Part shown: piece by piece, positions 50,846 through 58,256 of the stretch
How positions within the stretch are numbered: position 1 is the first letter of the stretch
How the letters are laid out: every line of letters begins with the position of its first letter
Source: Thermococcus sp.
Lineage (GTDB): Archaea > Methanobacteriota_B > Thermococci > Thermococcales > Thermococcaceae
Length of the DNA: 64,000 nucleotides
Direction: 5' to 3'
Assembly: GCF_017656495.1 (NCBI RefSeq)
Contig: NZ_JACDNS010000010.1
Location: 1-64,000 of the forward strand
Program-made: the position numbers and the translations under genes
The notes under the pieces: model-generated
Database searches by the model: none
Seen by the model: the letters and a program-made list of their open reading frames with translations, nothing else
What the model was told of the DNA's origin: nothing

Positions 50846-51319
50846 ATGAAAACCGAGGATTTTATTGTCGGCTTTTTAGATTCGCTCGGCTCTTTGGAAG
50901 GTTGGGTTGTTAGGGATGTTGATAAGTCTGTCCACTACACTGGAGCTAAAGAAAAAGTCAAAATCGTGCTGGAAGCAGAAGATGGCCTTGTCGCTGAGGT
51001 GGTCTTCAGCTTTGAGGAATTCGGCACAGCCTCACCTCAGGTAGAAATCACAAGCTCAGATGGACCAATGACTTTTGGACCCGTGCCGGTAACAAAAGTA
51101 AAAACTCTCATTGCTGTGCACTCAAACTTCTCTGGCCTTACGGTTTCCATGAGCGATGAGAGGACTGTCGTGAAGAAGGGCTCGCTCAGGCCCGTTGCTG
51201 ATTCTGCTCTGGAGAACTTTTCCAAGCTTGCCAAAGCCGTGAGGAGGATTCATGCTCTTGTCTTAAATGATGCGGATTTGGCTGAACTGTTTGGAAAGGA
51301 GGTGAAAGCCGATGCCTGA
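50846..51319 (+). CDS. 157-aa protein of unknown function
   Basis: ATG 50846 after AGAGGTGAAAGC. N-terminal helix TEDFIVGFLDSLGSLEGWVV, then an antiparallel sheet (KVKIVLEAEDGLVAEVVFSF; VEITSSDGPMTFGPVPVTKV; LIAVHSNFSGLTVSMSDERT) and a C-terminal helical hairpin. No Cys, no TM. The fold suggests a single beta-rich domain that may bind a partner or nucleic acid. Overlaps the next gene by 8 bp. Confidence 0.55.
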   Translation: MKTEDFIVGFLDSLGSLEGWVVRDVDKSVHYTGAKEKVKIVLEAEDGLVAEVVFSFEEFGTASPQVEITSSDGPMTFGPVPVTKVKTLIAVHSNFSGLTVSMSDERTVVKKGSLRPVADSALENFSKLAKAVRRIHALVLNDADLAELFGKEVKADA

Positions 51320-51692
51320 GAAGAGTGTTTTGGTGGAAATTTTGGAAAAAGGCGGCGTTCTCCTTGCCGCCGGAAAGATTGGAGATATTATGGGACAAAG
51401 TGCCTTCAACTGCTGTGTCTGCCCATACAGGGACGAGTGCGAAGCCTTTAGTGAAGCCACATCAGACTGGAACAGCGACTTTTCAGAATGGTGCTATGTT
51501 GAGGGTTGTCCACACGCTGATGAGGCGGTTGTCGTCATTGCAGGTCACCTTGGGAGTTTCATAGTAGCAACAGTTTCTGACAAACTCTTGGACACAATTC
51601 AGGAAGAATGGAAGAAGATAAAGGCTAAGCGTGAGGAGGCTGAAAAGGCCTCCTCAAACTCTTCTTCCTCTTCTTCGGAGGTGAAAGCATGA
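51312..51692 (+). CDS. cysteine-cluster protein with poly-Ser tail (possible Fe-S or Zn protein)
   Basis: 126 aa. Cys pattern NCCVCPYRDECEAFSE (C-C-x-C-x5-C, about 34-45) and WCYVEGCPH (C-x4-C-P-H, about 59-67) could bind an Fe-S cluster or zinc. Helical C-terminal part with EEWKKIKAKREEAEKASS, then a run of serines. ATG 51312 follows GGAGGTGAAAGCC. Located among small DNA-metabolism-like genes. Note it lacks any nuclease motif I can see. Confidence 0.55.
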   Translation: MPEKSVLVEILEKGGVLLAAGKIGDIMGQSAFNCCVCPYRDECEAFSEATSDWNSDFSEWCYVEGCPHADEAVVVIAGHLGSFIVATVSDKLLDTIQEEWKKIKAKREEAEKASSNSSSSSSEVKA

Positions 51693-52087
51693 GCTCCGAA
51701 GCCGAAAAGGCGTTTTGGGAGTTTGTCGCCCAAGAGCGGGCGCAAGTCCGTTTGGAGAAGTTGCAAGTTAGAGGCAGTCTGTACGTTGTGTTGGACAACT
51801 ACAGCAAGATAGAAGTCGATAGGGATGCTGTAAGAAAATTCTTTGAGGACAAAACAAGGGTTAAAGAACTCTTGAAATTGCACAAGGAGGAATTGAGGAA
51901 AGAGCTTGAAGGGATCAGGGATTTTGTTAGGGAAGTACTGACAGAAGAGGCAAAATACAACTACAATTGGGATGACTATCCAGATTGGCTGAAAAGGAAG
52001 TCTATGGAAGCGGAGGAGCTCGATTCTCGTATTGCTGAGATAATTAGCGAATTGAAAAAGATTGACAAACTTTTGGAGGTGTTCTGA
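51689..52087 (+). CDS. 132-aa charged helical protein
   Basis: ATGA overlap with the previous gene, GGAGGTGAAAGC upstream. Mostly alpha-helical and highly charged (KAFWEFVAQERAQVRLEKLQ; LLKLHKEELRKELEGIRDFV; ELDSRIAEIISELKKIDKLL), with a short beta segment (GSLYVVLDNYSKIEVD). Coiled coil at the C-terminus. No family recognised. Confidence 0.52.
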   Translation: MSSEAEKAFWEFVAQERAQVRLEKLQVRGSLYVVLDNYSKIEVDRDAVRKFFEDKTRVKELLKLHKEELRKELEGIRDFVREVLTEEAKYNYNWDDYPDWLKRKSMEAEELDSRIAEIISELKKIDKLLEVF

Positions 52088-52291
52088 ATGCAAGTTAGGG
52101 GAGTTGAAGTTCTGGCTGTTTTAGAAGCCCTTGAGAGGGCGCCAGCCCTCGTTAGCGACCTTGTTCAGGAGCTCAGAATGCCGGCCAGTGATGTGAAAGC
52201 CATCTTAGAAGCCTTGAGGAAGAAGGGCGTCGTGGATAGGGCTGAGAGTGGGTTCTACTACATAAGGAGGGCTGACAATGGACAGGATTGA
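52088..52291 (+). CDS. 67-aa winged-helix DNA-binding protein
   Basis: VEVLAVLEALERAPALVSDL, then VQELRMPASDVKAILEALRKKG and a wing VVDRAESGFYYIRRA: a complete winged helix-turn-helix of MarR/ArsR-like size. ATG 52088 directly follows the previous stop, with TTTTGGAGGTG upstream. It overlaps the next gene by 14 bp. Probably a small repressor or DNA-architectural protein of the element. Confidence 0.65.
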   Translation: MQVRGVEVLAVLEALERAPALVSDLVQELRMPASDVKAILEALRKKGVVDRAESGFYYIRRADNGQD

Positions 52292-52424
52292 GTTCGGGGC
52301 AAGGCTTAGGGAAGTAAGAATTAAGGCAAGGCACAGCAAGGAAGAGGCGATTAAAATGCTGACTGACTTGCTTAGAGACCTCTATGACGAGCTCGAAGAG
52401 CTGAAGAGGGGTGTAAGTGCATGA
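52278..52424 (+). CDS. 48-aa helical protein
   Basis: ATG 52278 (MDRIEFGARLREVRIKARHS) to TGA 52424, with GGAGGGC 7 nt upstream. One basic helix followed by an acidic amphipathic helix (AIKMLTDLLRDLYDELEELK). It overlaps both the previous gene (14 bp) and the next (4 bp), as expected for a real operon member. Function unknown. Confidence 0.5.
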   Translation: MDRIEFGARLREVRIKARHSKEEAIKMLTDLLRDLYDELEELKRGVSA

Positions 52425-52576
52425 CATATCGAATTTGGATTGCGGATCGTAACAATCCGGCTAATGTCTTTCATGAAGACTACGAGAGTCACGAGGAAGC
52501 AGAAGAGAAGGCGAATAGGTATGCGGCAAGCAATAGTTTCTATGTCATTGAAATTGAGGAGGTAAGAGAAGAATGA
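52421..52576 (+). CDS. 51-aa protein
   Basis: ATG 52421 (MTYRIWIADRNNPANVFHED) to TGA 52576, ATGA overlap upstream, and overlapping the next ATG at 52573. Strand-helix-strand pattern (YRIWIAD; EEAEEKANRYAAS; FYVIEIEEV), a compact single domain. No match known to me. Confidence 0.5.
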   Translation: MTYRIWIADRNNPANVFHEDYESHEEAEEKANRYAASNSFYVIEIEEVREE

Positions 52577-52926
52577 GCGAAGTCAAGACCCTCACAATTC
52601 AGGAAGAGGAAGACATCATTGCGAGGGCAATGGCTGAATGGGAGTCAAAGCATGTTCAGGTTCTCATTGATGATGACAGTATTCCTGAAAATGTTCACTA
52701 CCTTCCTCTCGAAAGCCTCATTGAGTTCCTTGAGCAGCAGGAAATTCCGACAAAGGTCATCATCGCTGGAGAGAACTACCTCATCAGGCTCAGGAAATAC
52801 GTTGATTATGAAGAGTTCAAGGAGTTCATTTACTCCCTCTCAGATTTTCTAAGAAGAGGGCACTGGATTAAGGCCGTCTGGAGCAAGGAGAAGAGGGCAA
52901 TTATTGTGAAGAGGTGGAGGAGGTAA
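52573..52926 (+). CDS. 117-aa protein of unknown function
   Basis: GAGGTAAGAGAAG is the ribosome site; ATG 52573 overlaps the previous stop. Helix TIQEEEDIIARAMAEWESKH, then strand-rich VQVLIDDDSIP and KVIIAGENYLIRLRKYVDY, ending in a basic segment (WSKEKRAIIVKRWRR) that could touch nucleic acid. Followed 2 bp later by the nuclease-like gene. Confidence 0.52.
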   Translation: MSEVKTLTIQEEEDIIARAMAEWESKHVQVLIDDDSIPENVHYLPLESLIEFLEQQEIPTKVIIAGENYLIRLRKYVDYEEFKEFIYSLSDFLRRGHWIKAVWSKEKRAIIVKRWRR

Positions 52927-52928
52927 GG

Positions 52929-53459
52929 ATGGCGAGCAGGACTGAGCTTGTTTATAATTCTTCAATTTCGCTTGATTTTGTTGAGACTTTCACGTACAGG
53001 CATTCGAGGGATGTGTTCAATAGGCTCAGGTTGAGCAGGATTCTTGAGGAAGCCCGGAGGATGGCTTCCCGTAGGATTCCAGTGTATGTTAGTGATGTGG
53101 ATTCACTAATGATGCAGTATTTTGACAATGGAAGGAGAAGGCGTTTCATTGCCTTTGAGCTGAAGAACATGCGCCCTGACGTTGCACTCATTGGCAGGCA
53201 TGTGAAGGTGAATGGAAAGCAGTATGAGCTGCATTATTACTTCAGCCGCATGGCCGGCATTGACTTCTACTACCTTGTTAGGGTTGGCAAGGAGTACTTC
53301 TTGTGGAACATTGCACGGGCTCCTGTGAAGTTTGAGTGGTTGGGGAGCAGAGAGAGGGGAACTTATGACTATTACGCTCTTGTTCCTAAGGATTATGTTG
53401 CTCAGATTCCCGAGGACGAGCTCCCACGCTACCTGAGGGATTTAATCTTTGAGGGATGA
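52929..53459 (+). CDS. candidate PD-(D/E)XK nuclease-fold protein
   Basis: 176 aa from ATG 52929, with GAGGTGGAGGAGGT upstream. The central motif is PVYVSDVDSLMMQYFDNG (Asp56/Asp58) followed 19-21 residues later by FIAFELKNMRP (Glu77-x-Lys79), the D...E-x-K spacing of the PD-(D/E)XK superfamily. Upstream helices and downstream strands (YELHYYFSRMAGIDFYYLVR) fit. No family name recognised; could process replication or recombination intermediates of the element. Last gene of the tight right-hand operon. Confidence 0.55.
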   Translation: MASRTELVYNSSISLDFVETFTYRHSRDVFNRLRLSRILEEARRMASRRIPVYVSDVDSLMMQYFDNGRRRRFIAFELKNMRPDVALIGRHVKVNGKQYELHYYFSRMAGIDFYYLVRVGKEYFLWNIARAPVKFEWLGSRERGTYDYYALVPKDYVAQIPEDELPRYLRDLIFEG

Positions 53460-53471
53460 TGAAGATGAATC

Positions 53472-53548
53472 TTAACTTTCGTATGAAAGTTAACGCAAAA
53501 ACAAGCCCTTTCGATAACTTTCTTTTTGGTTCCAGAGAGAAAGTTAAC
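53472..53548. repeat. two inverted repeats of TTAACTTTC/GAAAGTTAA before the second recombinase
   Basis: TTAACTTTC (53472-53480), GTAT, GAAAGTTAAC (53485-53494) is a tight 9-bp inverted repeat. ATAACTTTC (53514-53522) and GAAAGTTAAC (53539-53548) form a second one with a 16-nt spacer. Four half-sites lie within 77 bp of non-coding DNA just upstream of a stand-alone tyrosine recombinase. They could be its recombination or regulatory binding sites. Confidence 0.7.
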
Positions 53549-53563
53549 ATTTAGGTGATTTCC

Positions 53564-54082
53564 ATGGTTAAGCCATTCGCTTGGGATAAAGGTTTGGACT
53601 ACATGAAGACTTACAAACTTATCCTGGACCACTACCGGAACACAAACAGAGACACATCCAAAGCTTATGACATCATACTCTTGACTCAGCTTAGAAATGG
53701 ATCCAGGTTGACTGAAGCAATAAACTTCCTCAACACAATCATTGAGACAAAGCCATTCAAGAGGCAGGCTTACATCAAGGTAGAGAAGCGTAAGGATGGC
53801 TACGAGAGGCTTATGATTCTTCCGGAGGAAATCAGCAAGCAGGAGCTGATGAGGGTATCTTATGTCATCAAGGAAGCCAACAAGTGGAAGGTCTCAAACT
53901 ACTGCAGAAGGACCTATGGATTCAATACTCATGCCTTGAGATATGCCTTGATATCATATCTTTCTCAAAAAGGCGTTGCTCCTCAGTTGATTGCCAAAAT
54001 CACTGGACATAAGACGCTTGATTACATCCTATACTACACACAACAGCAGAAAGCTGAGGAGCTACTCAAGGACCTGAGGTGA
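53564..54082 (+). CDS. second, stand-alone tyrosine recombinase (catalytic domain only)
   Basis: 172 aa from ATG 53564 after AGGTGATTTCC. Catalytic residues in order: Arg in LRNGSRLTEA, Lys in IKVEKRKDGYE, H-x-x-R in FNTHALRYALISYL, His/Gly in ITGHKTLDYI and Tyr in LYYTQQQ. It lacks the N-terminal core-binding domain of XerA-type enzymes. Distinct in sequence from the split integrase of the same element. May resolve multimers, invert DNA or assist excision. Upstream inverted repeats are likely its sites. Confidence 0.8.
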   Translation: MVKPFAWDKGLDYMKTYKLILDHYRNTNRDTSKAYDIILLTQLRNGSRLTEAINFLNTIIETKPFKRQAYIKVEKRKDGYERLMILPEEISKQELMRVSYVIKEANKWKVSNYCRRTYGFNTHALRYALISYLSQKGVAPQLIAKITGHKTLDYILYYTQQQKAEELLKDLR

Positions 54083-54136
54083 TCCTCCAATGCTCATATA
54101 TAGTATTATGGACAATACAGGATTTGGTGCAAAAGT

Positions 54137-54409
54137 ATGGAGGAATCCTCCACAAACTCCATTAAAAATAGGGGCTCTCATTCAAGAGGAAAGCGCCAGA
54201 AAAGTCGAAAGAAAGACGTTCACATCACGCTTGATAGTGAGGTGGTCGGTGTCATGGAGAGGATGAACATTAACAAGTCGGAATTCTTCAACAGCGTTGC
54301 GAGATGGGTGTTTTTGGGTGAAGAAATTCCAGAAATTATTATAAGATTAGAATGGTGCGGTGGCCGGGATTTGAACCCGGGTCACCGGCTTGGGAGGCCG
54401 GTGTCCTAG
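54137..54409 (+). CDS. int: int(N): N-terminal part of the split integrase
   Basis: 90 aa. A basic head (RGSHSRGKRQKSRKKD) and an RHH-like domain (DVHITLDSEVVGVMERMNIN, then KSEFFNSVARWVFLG) form the N-terminus of the SSV-type integrase. It runs into attR, where WCGGRDLNPGHRLGR is the antisense translation of the tRNA, and stops within the tRNA 5' half. Joining it to int(C) at the 44-bp repeat keeps the frame and gives 357 aa. TATATAGTATTATGG upstream holds a plausible promoter. Confidence 0.88.
   Translation: MEESSTNSIKNRGSHSRGKRQKSRKKDVHITLDSEVVGVMERMNINKSEFFNSVARWVFLGEEIPEIIIRLEWCGGRDLNPGHRLGRPVS
54353..54396. repeat. attR, 44-bp copy inside the intact tRNA-Gly gene
   Basis: Identical to 26805-26848. 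It extends from 4 bp beyond the tRNA 3' end through the T arm, variable region and anticodon stem to the anticodon loop. The element therefore carries the tRNA 3' half as attP within int, and integration at the right restores a complete tRNA gene. Confidence 0.93.
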
Positions 54410-54430
54410 ACCAGGCTAGACTACCACCGC
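54357..54430 (-). tRNA. tRNA-Gly (CCC anticodon)
   Basis: 74 nt on the minus strand. The acceptor stem GCGGTGG pairs with CCACCGC at the 3' end; the D arm, anticodon stem CCGGC/GCCGG with loop CTCCCAA (anticodon CCC at positions 34-36) and T loop GGTTCAAATCC are all regular. No intron, CCA not encoded. Serves as the integration target; only its 3' 40 nt are repeated at attL. Confidence 0.96.
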
Positions 54431-54465
54431 TCAACAATAAATAAAGAAGGGGGTATTTAAAAGCT

Positions 54466-54891
54466 TTACTTTAGCTTCTCCAAAATAATCGCAGGGCAGA
54501 CTTTTATAACGCCCTCAATTTTACCTATTTTGTTTGAAATTATGTCTGCTAAGTCCTCGCCATCCTTTGCCCATATTTCTGCCATTATCATGTGGTCTCC
54601 GCTGGTTAAGTAGAGCTCTTTGATGAAGTCAAACTCTTTGAGCTTGTGTGCAACTTCGAATATCTTCTCGGGCTTAGTATCCACCCCGGTTATGCTTACT
54701 AGGTGATAGCCAAGCTTAGCAGGATCAACTTTGAGTGTGTAACCTTTAATGATTCCAGCTTCCTCTAAAGCCTTGACTCTTTTCCTCACAGCAGTCTCAC
54801 TAATCCCAAGAACTTTAGCAATTTCAGTGAATGGTGTTCTTGCATCTTTAGTGAGCATTTCTATTATAATCCTATCTCTTTCGTCTATCAA
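54466..54891 (-). CDS. Lrp/AsnC-family transcription regulator
   Basis: 141 aa. N-terminal helix-turn-helix ([40 protein letters not shown]) and a C-terminal RAM effector domain ([38 protein letters not shown]). Such proteins form octamers that respond to amino acids. TTG 54891 is the start (GAGGTGA 8 nt upstream). Transcribed away from the TrmU54-like gene region, alone. Confidence 0.9.
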   Translation of the reverse strand: MIDERDRIIIEMLTKDARTPFTEIAKVLGISETAVRKRVKALEEAGIIKGYTLKVDPAKLGYHLVSITGVDTKPEKIFEVAHKLKEFDFIKELYLTSGDHMIMAEIWAKDGEDLADIISNKIGKIEGVIKVCPAIILEKLK

Positions 54892-54959
54892 TTCTTTTCA
54901 CCTCACGATTAATTTGGCAAATCTAATATATTAACTTTTTGAACTTTTTGGTTCCAAGA

Positions 54960-56213
54960 TCAAACATTTAATTTTAATTTTGTTACTACCTCTATGTGAG
55001 GGGTATGAGGAAACATATCAAGCCCAATTGTTTCCTCGATTTTATAAATCCTTTTAAGCTCTTCTAGGTTCTTGGAGAGTGTTTTTGGATTGCATGAAAC
55101 GTAGACAATTGTTTCTGGCTTATCTTTAAGTATTTTTTGTGTGAGCTTTGGATGAAGTCCAGCTCTCGGAGGATCAACTATGAGGGTATCATATTCCTTA
55201 AGATTCTCAACATCTTTATCTTCTCCTACATAAAACCTGGCATCAACGTTGTTAATCTCCGCATTCTTTTTCGCCATTTCCACTGCAAAGGGGTTAATTT
55301 CAATTCCCTCAACCTTAAAGCCTCTCTTTGCTAGATAGATTCCAAATGTTCCAACGCCAGAATACAAATCAAGAACTTTTTCACCCTCTGCAAACTCAGC
55401 TACCTTTTTTACAAGGGTTACAGCCTGATAGGAATTGGTTTGAAAAAAGCTGTTTGGATGAATGAGATATACAACATCATCGAGCTTCTCCCTTATGAAC
55501 TCACTGCCCCAGAACTTTTTTGGCTCTCCGTAAGAAACGTCACTTTTCGATGAATTGATGCTCCAATATATTGAATCTGCAAAATCAAAGTACTCCAGCA
55601 CTTCTTCGGGAAGAAATCCATCATTTGTAACGAGGTTTACCATGAATTCCCCTGTGAATTTGCCTTCTCTCATGACAATGTACCTCATGAATCCCTTGCT
55701 CTTCTCCAAGTCCCATGGTTCAAGATTAAAATCCTCCATGAACTCTCTCAATGCCTTTAATGCTCTTTCACTTTTATCGCCAAATACTTCACATCTCTCG
55801 ATTTCAACAACATTCCACCAAGTGCCCCTTCTTCTAAACCCTATTCCTCTTGTAGAAATGACAACATCAATCCTGTTTCTGTGTCCATAAATCTTTGGAG
55901 AAGGTAGTACTTCAATGTGAAATCCGAGAATTTTTTCTAGTTTTTCTCCCTTAAACTTTATCTGCTCCTCATATGGCAAATGTTGCAATACACAACCTCC
56001 ACATTTTCCAAAGTACTTACATTTTGGTTCAACTCTTAGAGGAGAGAATTCGATTATATCGTAATCATGAGCAACAAGTTTCTTCTTTTCTCTATGCCAC
56101 TTCTTAATCTCGACTATATCACCAACAGCCGTAAATGGGACGTAAATTTTCTTTTTACCAACTTTTGCAACTCCAAATCCTTCTTCGCCCAGCTTTTTGA
56201 TTTCTGTTCTCAT
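54960..56213 (-). CDS. tRNA/rRNA (uracil-C5)-methyltransferase, TrmU54/RumA type
   Basis: 417 aa. N-terminal TRAM domain (IKKLGEEGFGVAKVGKKKIY...VGDIVEIKK), Fe-S cysteines CKYFGKCGGC plus a fourth Cys in ERCEVFG, a SAM site LDLYSGVGTFGIYLA, IVDPPRAGLHPKL and the catalytic Cys in VYVSCNPKTL. In Pyrococcus such an enzyme makes m5U54 in tRNA, the substrate for TtuA encoded at 17398. A paralogous 23S rRNA enzyme cannot be excluded. ATG 56213; TATA TTTATAAAACC on the minus strand just upstream. Confidence 0.88.
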   Translation of the reverse strand: MRTEIKKLGEEGFGVAKVGKKKIYVPFTAVGDIVEIKKWHREKKKLVAHDYDIIEFSPLRVEPKCKYFGKCGGCVLQHLPYEEQIKFKGEKLEKILGFHIEVLPSPKIYGHRNRIDVVISTRGIGFRRRGTWWNVVEIERCEVFGDKSERALKALREFMEDFNLEPWDLEKSKGFMRYIVMREGKFTGEFMVNLVTNDGFLPEEVLEYFDFADSIYWSINSSKSDVSYGEPKKFWGSEFIREKLDDVVYLIHPNSFFQTNSYQAVTLVKKVAEFAEGEKVLDLYSGVGTFGIYLAKRGFKVEGIEINPFAVEMAKKNAEINNVDARFYVGEDKDVENLKEYDTLIVDPPRAGLHPKLTQKILKDKPETIVYVSCNPKTLSKNLEELKRIYKIEETIGLDMFPHTPHIEVVTKLKLNV

Positions 56214-56324
56214 AAATGTGGCTCAGTTAAGTGGTTTTATAAATTTTTGTTTTTGAAGAATTGGCAAATTTTGTCCAGCAACCTTTATTAGGATGATATG
56301 CAGAGAATAATATGGTGTTTCTGT

Positions 56325-56540
56325 ATGCGTAGAAGGGATTACATATACAAGCTTTTAGTTGTGAAGAAGAAAGCTGTAACTCTACAAAAATTAAGTGAAG
56401 AATTGGAAACACCTATGCCCAAACTTCTTCAAACCCTTAAAAGCTTAGAATCTGATGGCTTGGTTGAGGTTTTCTATGGACAAGAAAAGGCTGCAATCAT
56501 GGTTAGAGCTAAAACCCTTGACGATTACATTGAAACTTAA
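56325..56540 (+). CDS. small winged-helix protein
   Basis: 71 aa from ATG 56325 (MRRRDYIYKLLVVKKKAVTL), or 80 aa from ATG 56298. Winged-helix pattern: VTLQKLSEELETPMPKLLQT, then LKSLESDGLVEVFYGQEKAA and a final strand. ACCTTTATTAG at about 56280-56290 is the likely TATA box, which favours the shorter form. Sits upstream of the ATPase pair. Function unknown. Confidence 0.65.
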   Translation: MRRRDYIYKLLVVKKKAVTLQKLSEELETPMPKLLQTLKSLESDGLVEVFYGQEKAAIMVRAKTLDDYIET

Positions 56541-56671
56541 TTAGCCTCAATTTTGCTTTTTAAAATTATTTTTGAGGTTTGCATTAATTTTTCAAACCAC
56601 ACTTTTATATAAAAATGGTAATATATTATTGAATTGAAACGAGTAAGTTGTCGTATGGAAGTGAGAAGCAA

Positions 56672-57472
56672 ATGGTTGTAGTTGTTGTTACTGGGAGAGG
56701 AGGAGCAGGAAAAACTACTCTTACCTCAAATCTCAGTGTTTATTTTGCCAAAAATAAATACAGAACTTTGGCTGTTGATGGGGATTTATATCTCCCAAAG
56801 CTGAGTCTTCATTTTGGAATTGATTTTCCGAGATATAACCTTCATAGTTTACTTAGAGATCCTGCCCTTAAGATTGAAAATGCAGTTTACAGACACAAAA
56901 AAACGGGAGTCTATCTAATTCCGGGTAGCACAAAACTTCAAGACATTATAAATGTTCCAGCATCTCGTTTGAAGAGAGTTATAAACGAGGTCATGGACGA
57001 ATTCAGTGTTACCATTGTAGATTCTCCAACTGGAATCCCCTTTGACACGCTCCATATCTTTGAGCTTGCGGATTATCAAATTATTGTCATTGAAGTGGAA
57101 CGTTCACCGATTTATTCTCTTGAAACTATGGTAAAAAATGAAGTTGTCAAGCTTAAGACTTTAGGTGAGGCATTTGGATTAAATGTTGCCGTTGTATTAA
57201 ATAAAGTGAGAGAGTCCTCAAAAGACATTGATAATGTAATTGAATTCCTTGAAGAAGAAGTAGGCGTTCCAGTTATAGGAGTTATACCTTTTGATAACCG
57301 TGTTCCCCATTCAGTGAACATAGGTATGCCAATACTGAAATATAAACCAAGAGCTTCTGTATCAAAGAGACTAAAAGAGTGTGGCGAAATTTTGGAAGAA
57401 TGGATGTTTGGTAAGGCAAAAATTGAGAAAATCGTTGACGAGATAATAACTGAGAAACTGTTGAATTTTTAG
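56672..57472 (+). CDS. MinD/ParA-like ATPase
   Basis: 266 aa from ATG 56672, with GAAGTGAGAAG upstream. Deviant Walker A reads TGRGGAGKTTLTSN, so the signature lysine of MinD/ParA (KGGxGKT) is Arg; switch II lies in VTIVDSPTGIPFDT and a Walker-type ADP-adenine motif near VVLNKVRES. No C-terminal amphipathic membrane helix is obvious. TTTTATATAAAAATG near 56601-56615 is a strong TATA. Tandem with the next gene. Confidence 0.8.
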   Translation: MVVVVVTGRGGAGKTTLTSNLSVYFAKNKYRTLAVDGDLYLPKLSLHFGIDFPRYNLHSLLRDPALKIENAVYRHKKTGVYLIPGSTKLQDIINVPASRLKRVINEVMDEFSVTIVDSPTGIPFDTLHIFELADYQIIVIEVERSPIYSLETMVKNEVVKLKTLGEAFGLNVAVVLNKVRESSKDIDNVIEFLEEEVGVPVIGVIPFDNRVPHSVNIGMPILKYKPRASVSKRLKECGEILEEWMFGKAKIEKIVDEIITEKLLNF

Positions 57473-57509
57473 CTCTTTATATAAACCAAGAGGTTAAGGT
57501 TGTGATAAG

Positions 57510-58256
57510 ATGATAACTGTCATAACCGGGGCTGGTGGGGTTGGTAAAACTACAGTTGTTGCAAATTTGGCAGTATATTTTGCGTTAAGGGGATATAATA
57601 CACTGGCATTTGATGGAAACGTTAAACTTCCTAATCTAAATTACCACTTTGGAATTGAAGCACCGCAGTACTCTATTCACTCCCTAGCCGCGAATCCTAC
57701 TCTATCTATAGAAGGGGCAGTTTACCAGCATAGAAGCAGTGGAGCACATATTTTAGCAGGAGACCCATCTTTGGGGCACATTACTAATATTTCTCCAAGT
57801 TTCTTGAGGAGTGTACTCAGAAAGGTTCGAAATAAATATCCAGTGATATTCATTGACTGTTCTAGTGGTATTCCCTTAGATGATCTAAAGATATTTGAGA
57901 TGGCATCCTACCAAATTGTGGTTTTGGAGATTGAACGAGCCCCAATAAAATCTCTTCCAATGTTCTTGGAAAGCGAAGTCCAAACTTTTGAAGCTTTGGG
58001 GTTGAGATTCAATATTGACACATTTGTTGTCCTTAATAAAGTCCGAAATTTAATGAAGACAACTGGAAGTGTAGTAGAGTACATCGAAGACAATTTTGGA
58101 ATTCCTGTTATTGGAATTATTCCTTATGATGGGGCTATTGTTGAATCTATCCAATTTGGAGAGCCTGTTCTAACATACCTACCGAGGAGTAAAGCTGCAA
58201 ATGCATTTAAGTCAATTGGAGAATTACTGGAGGGAGTGTTTGAGGAGCATATTTAG
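57510..58256 (+). CDS. MinD/ParA-like ATPase (tandem paralogue)
   Basis: 248 aa, about 40-50 percent alike to the preceding protein by eye. Walker A reads [14 protein letters not shown], with Ala in place of the signature lysine; ...[16 protein letters not shown] is switch [12 protein letters not shown] the base-recognition motif. The shared GIP and APIKSL / SPIYSL blocks show duplication. Separated from the first by 37 bp including AAGGTTGTGATAAG. The final 4 bp overlap pyrE tail to tail. Cellular role unknown; possibly protein positioning. Confidence 0.8.
   Translation: MITVITGAGGVGKTTVVANLAVYFALRGYNTLAFDGNVKLPNLNYHFGIEAPQYSIHSLAANPTLSIEGAVYQHRSSGAHILAGDPSLGHITNISPSFLRSVLRKVRNKYPVIFIDCSSGIPLDDLKIFEMASYQIVVLEIERAPIKSLPMFLESEVQTFEALGLRFNIDTFVVLNKVRNLMKTTGSVVEYIEDNFGIPVIGIIPYDGAIVESIQFGEPVLTYLPRSKAANAFKSIGELLEGVFEEHI

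Larger units (their letters stand above)
26805..54396. mobile_element. 27.6-kb integrated element in tRNA-Gly(CCC), SSV-type integrase, pT26-2-like
   Basis: A 44-bp perfect direct repeat bounds the element (26805-26848 and 54353-54396). The right copy is part of an intact tRNA-Gly gene. The integrase ORF runs through the repeat: its N-terminal part ends in attR and its C-terminal part starts in attL, in matching frames, so excision would rebuild one 357-residue integrase. Gene content (secreted proteins with C-terminal anchors, many small membrane proteins, HerA-like ATPase) resembles the pT26-2/TKV2/TKV3 family of Thermococcales plasmids and proviruses as I recall it. No structural virion protein is recognised with confidence. 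Confidence 0.9.
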
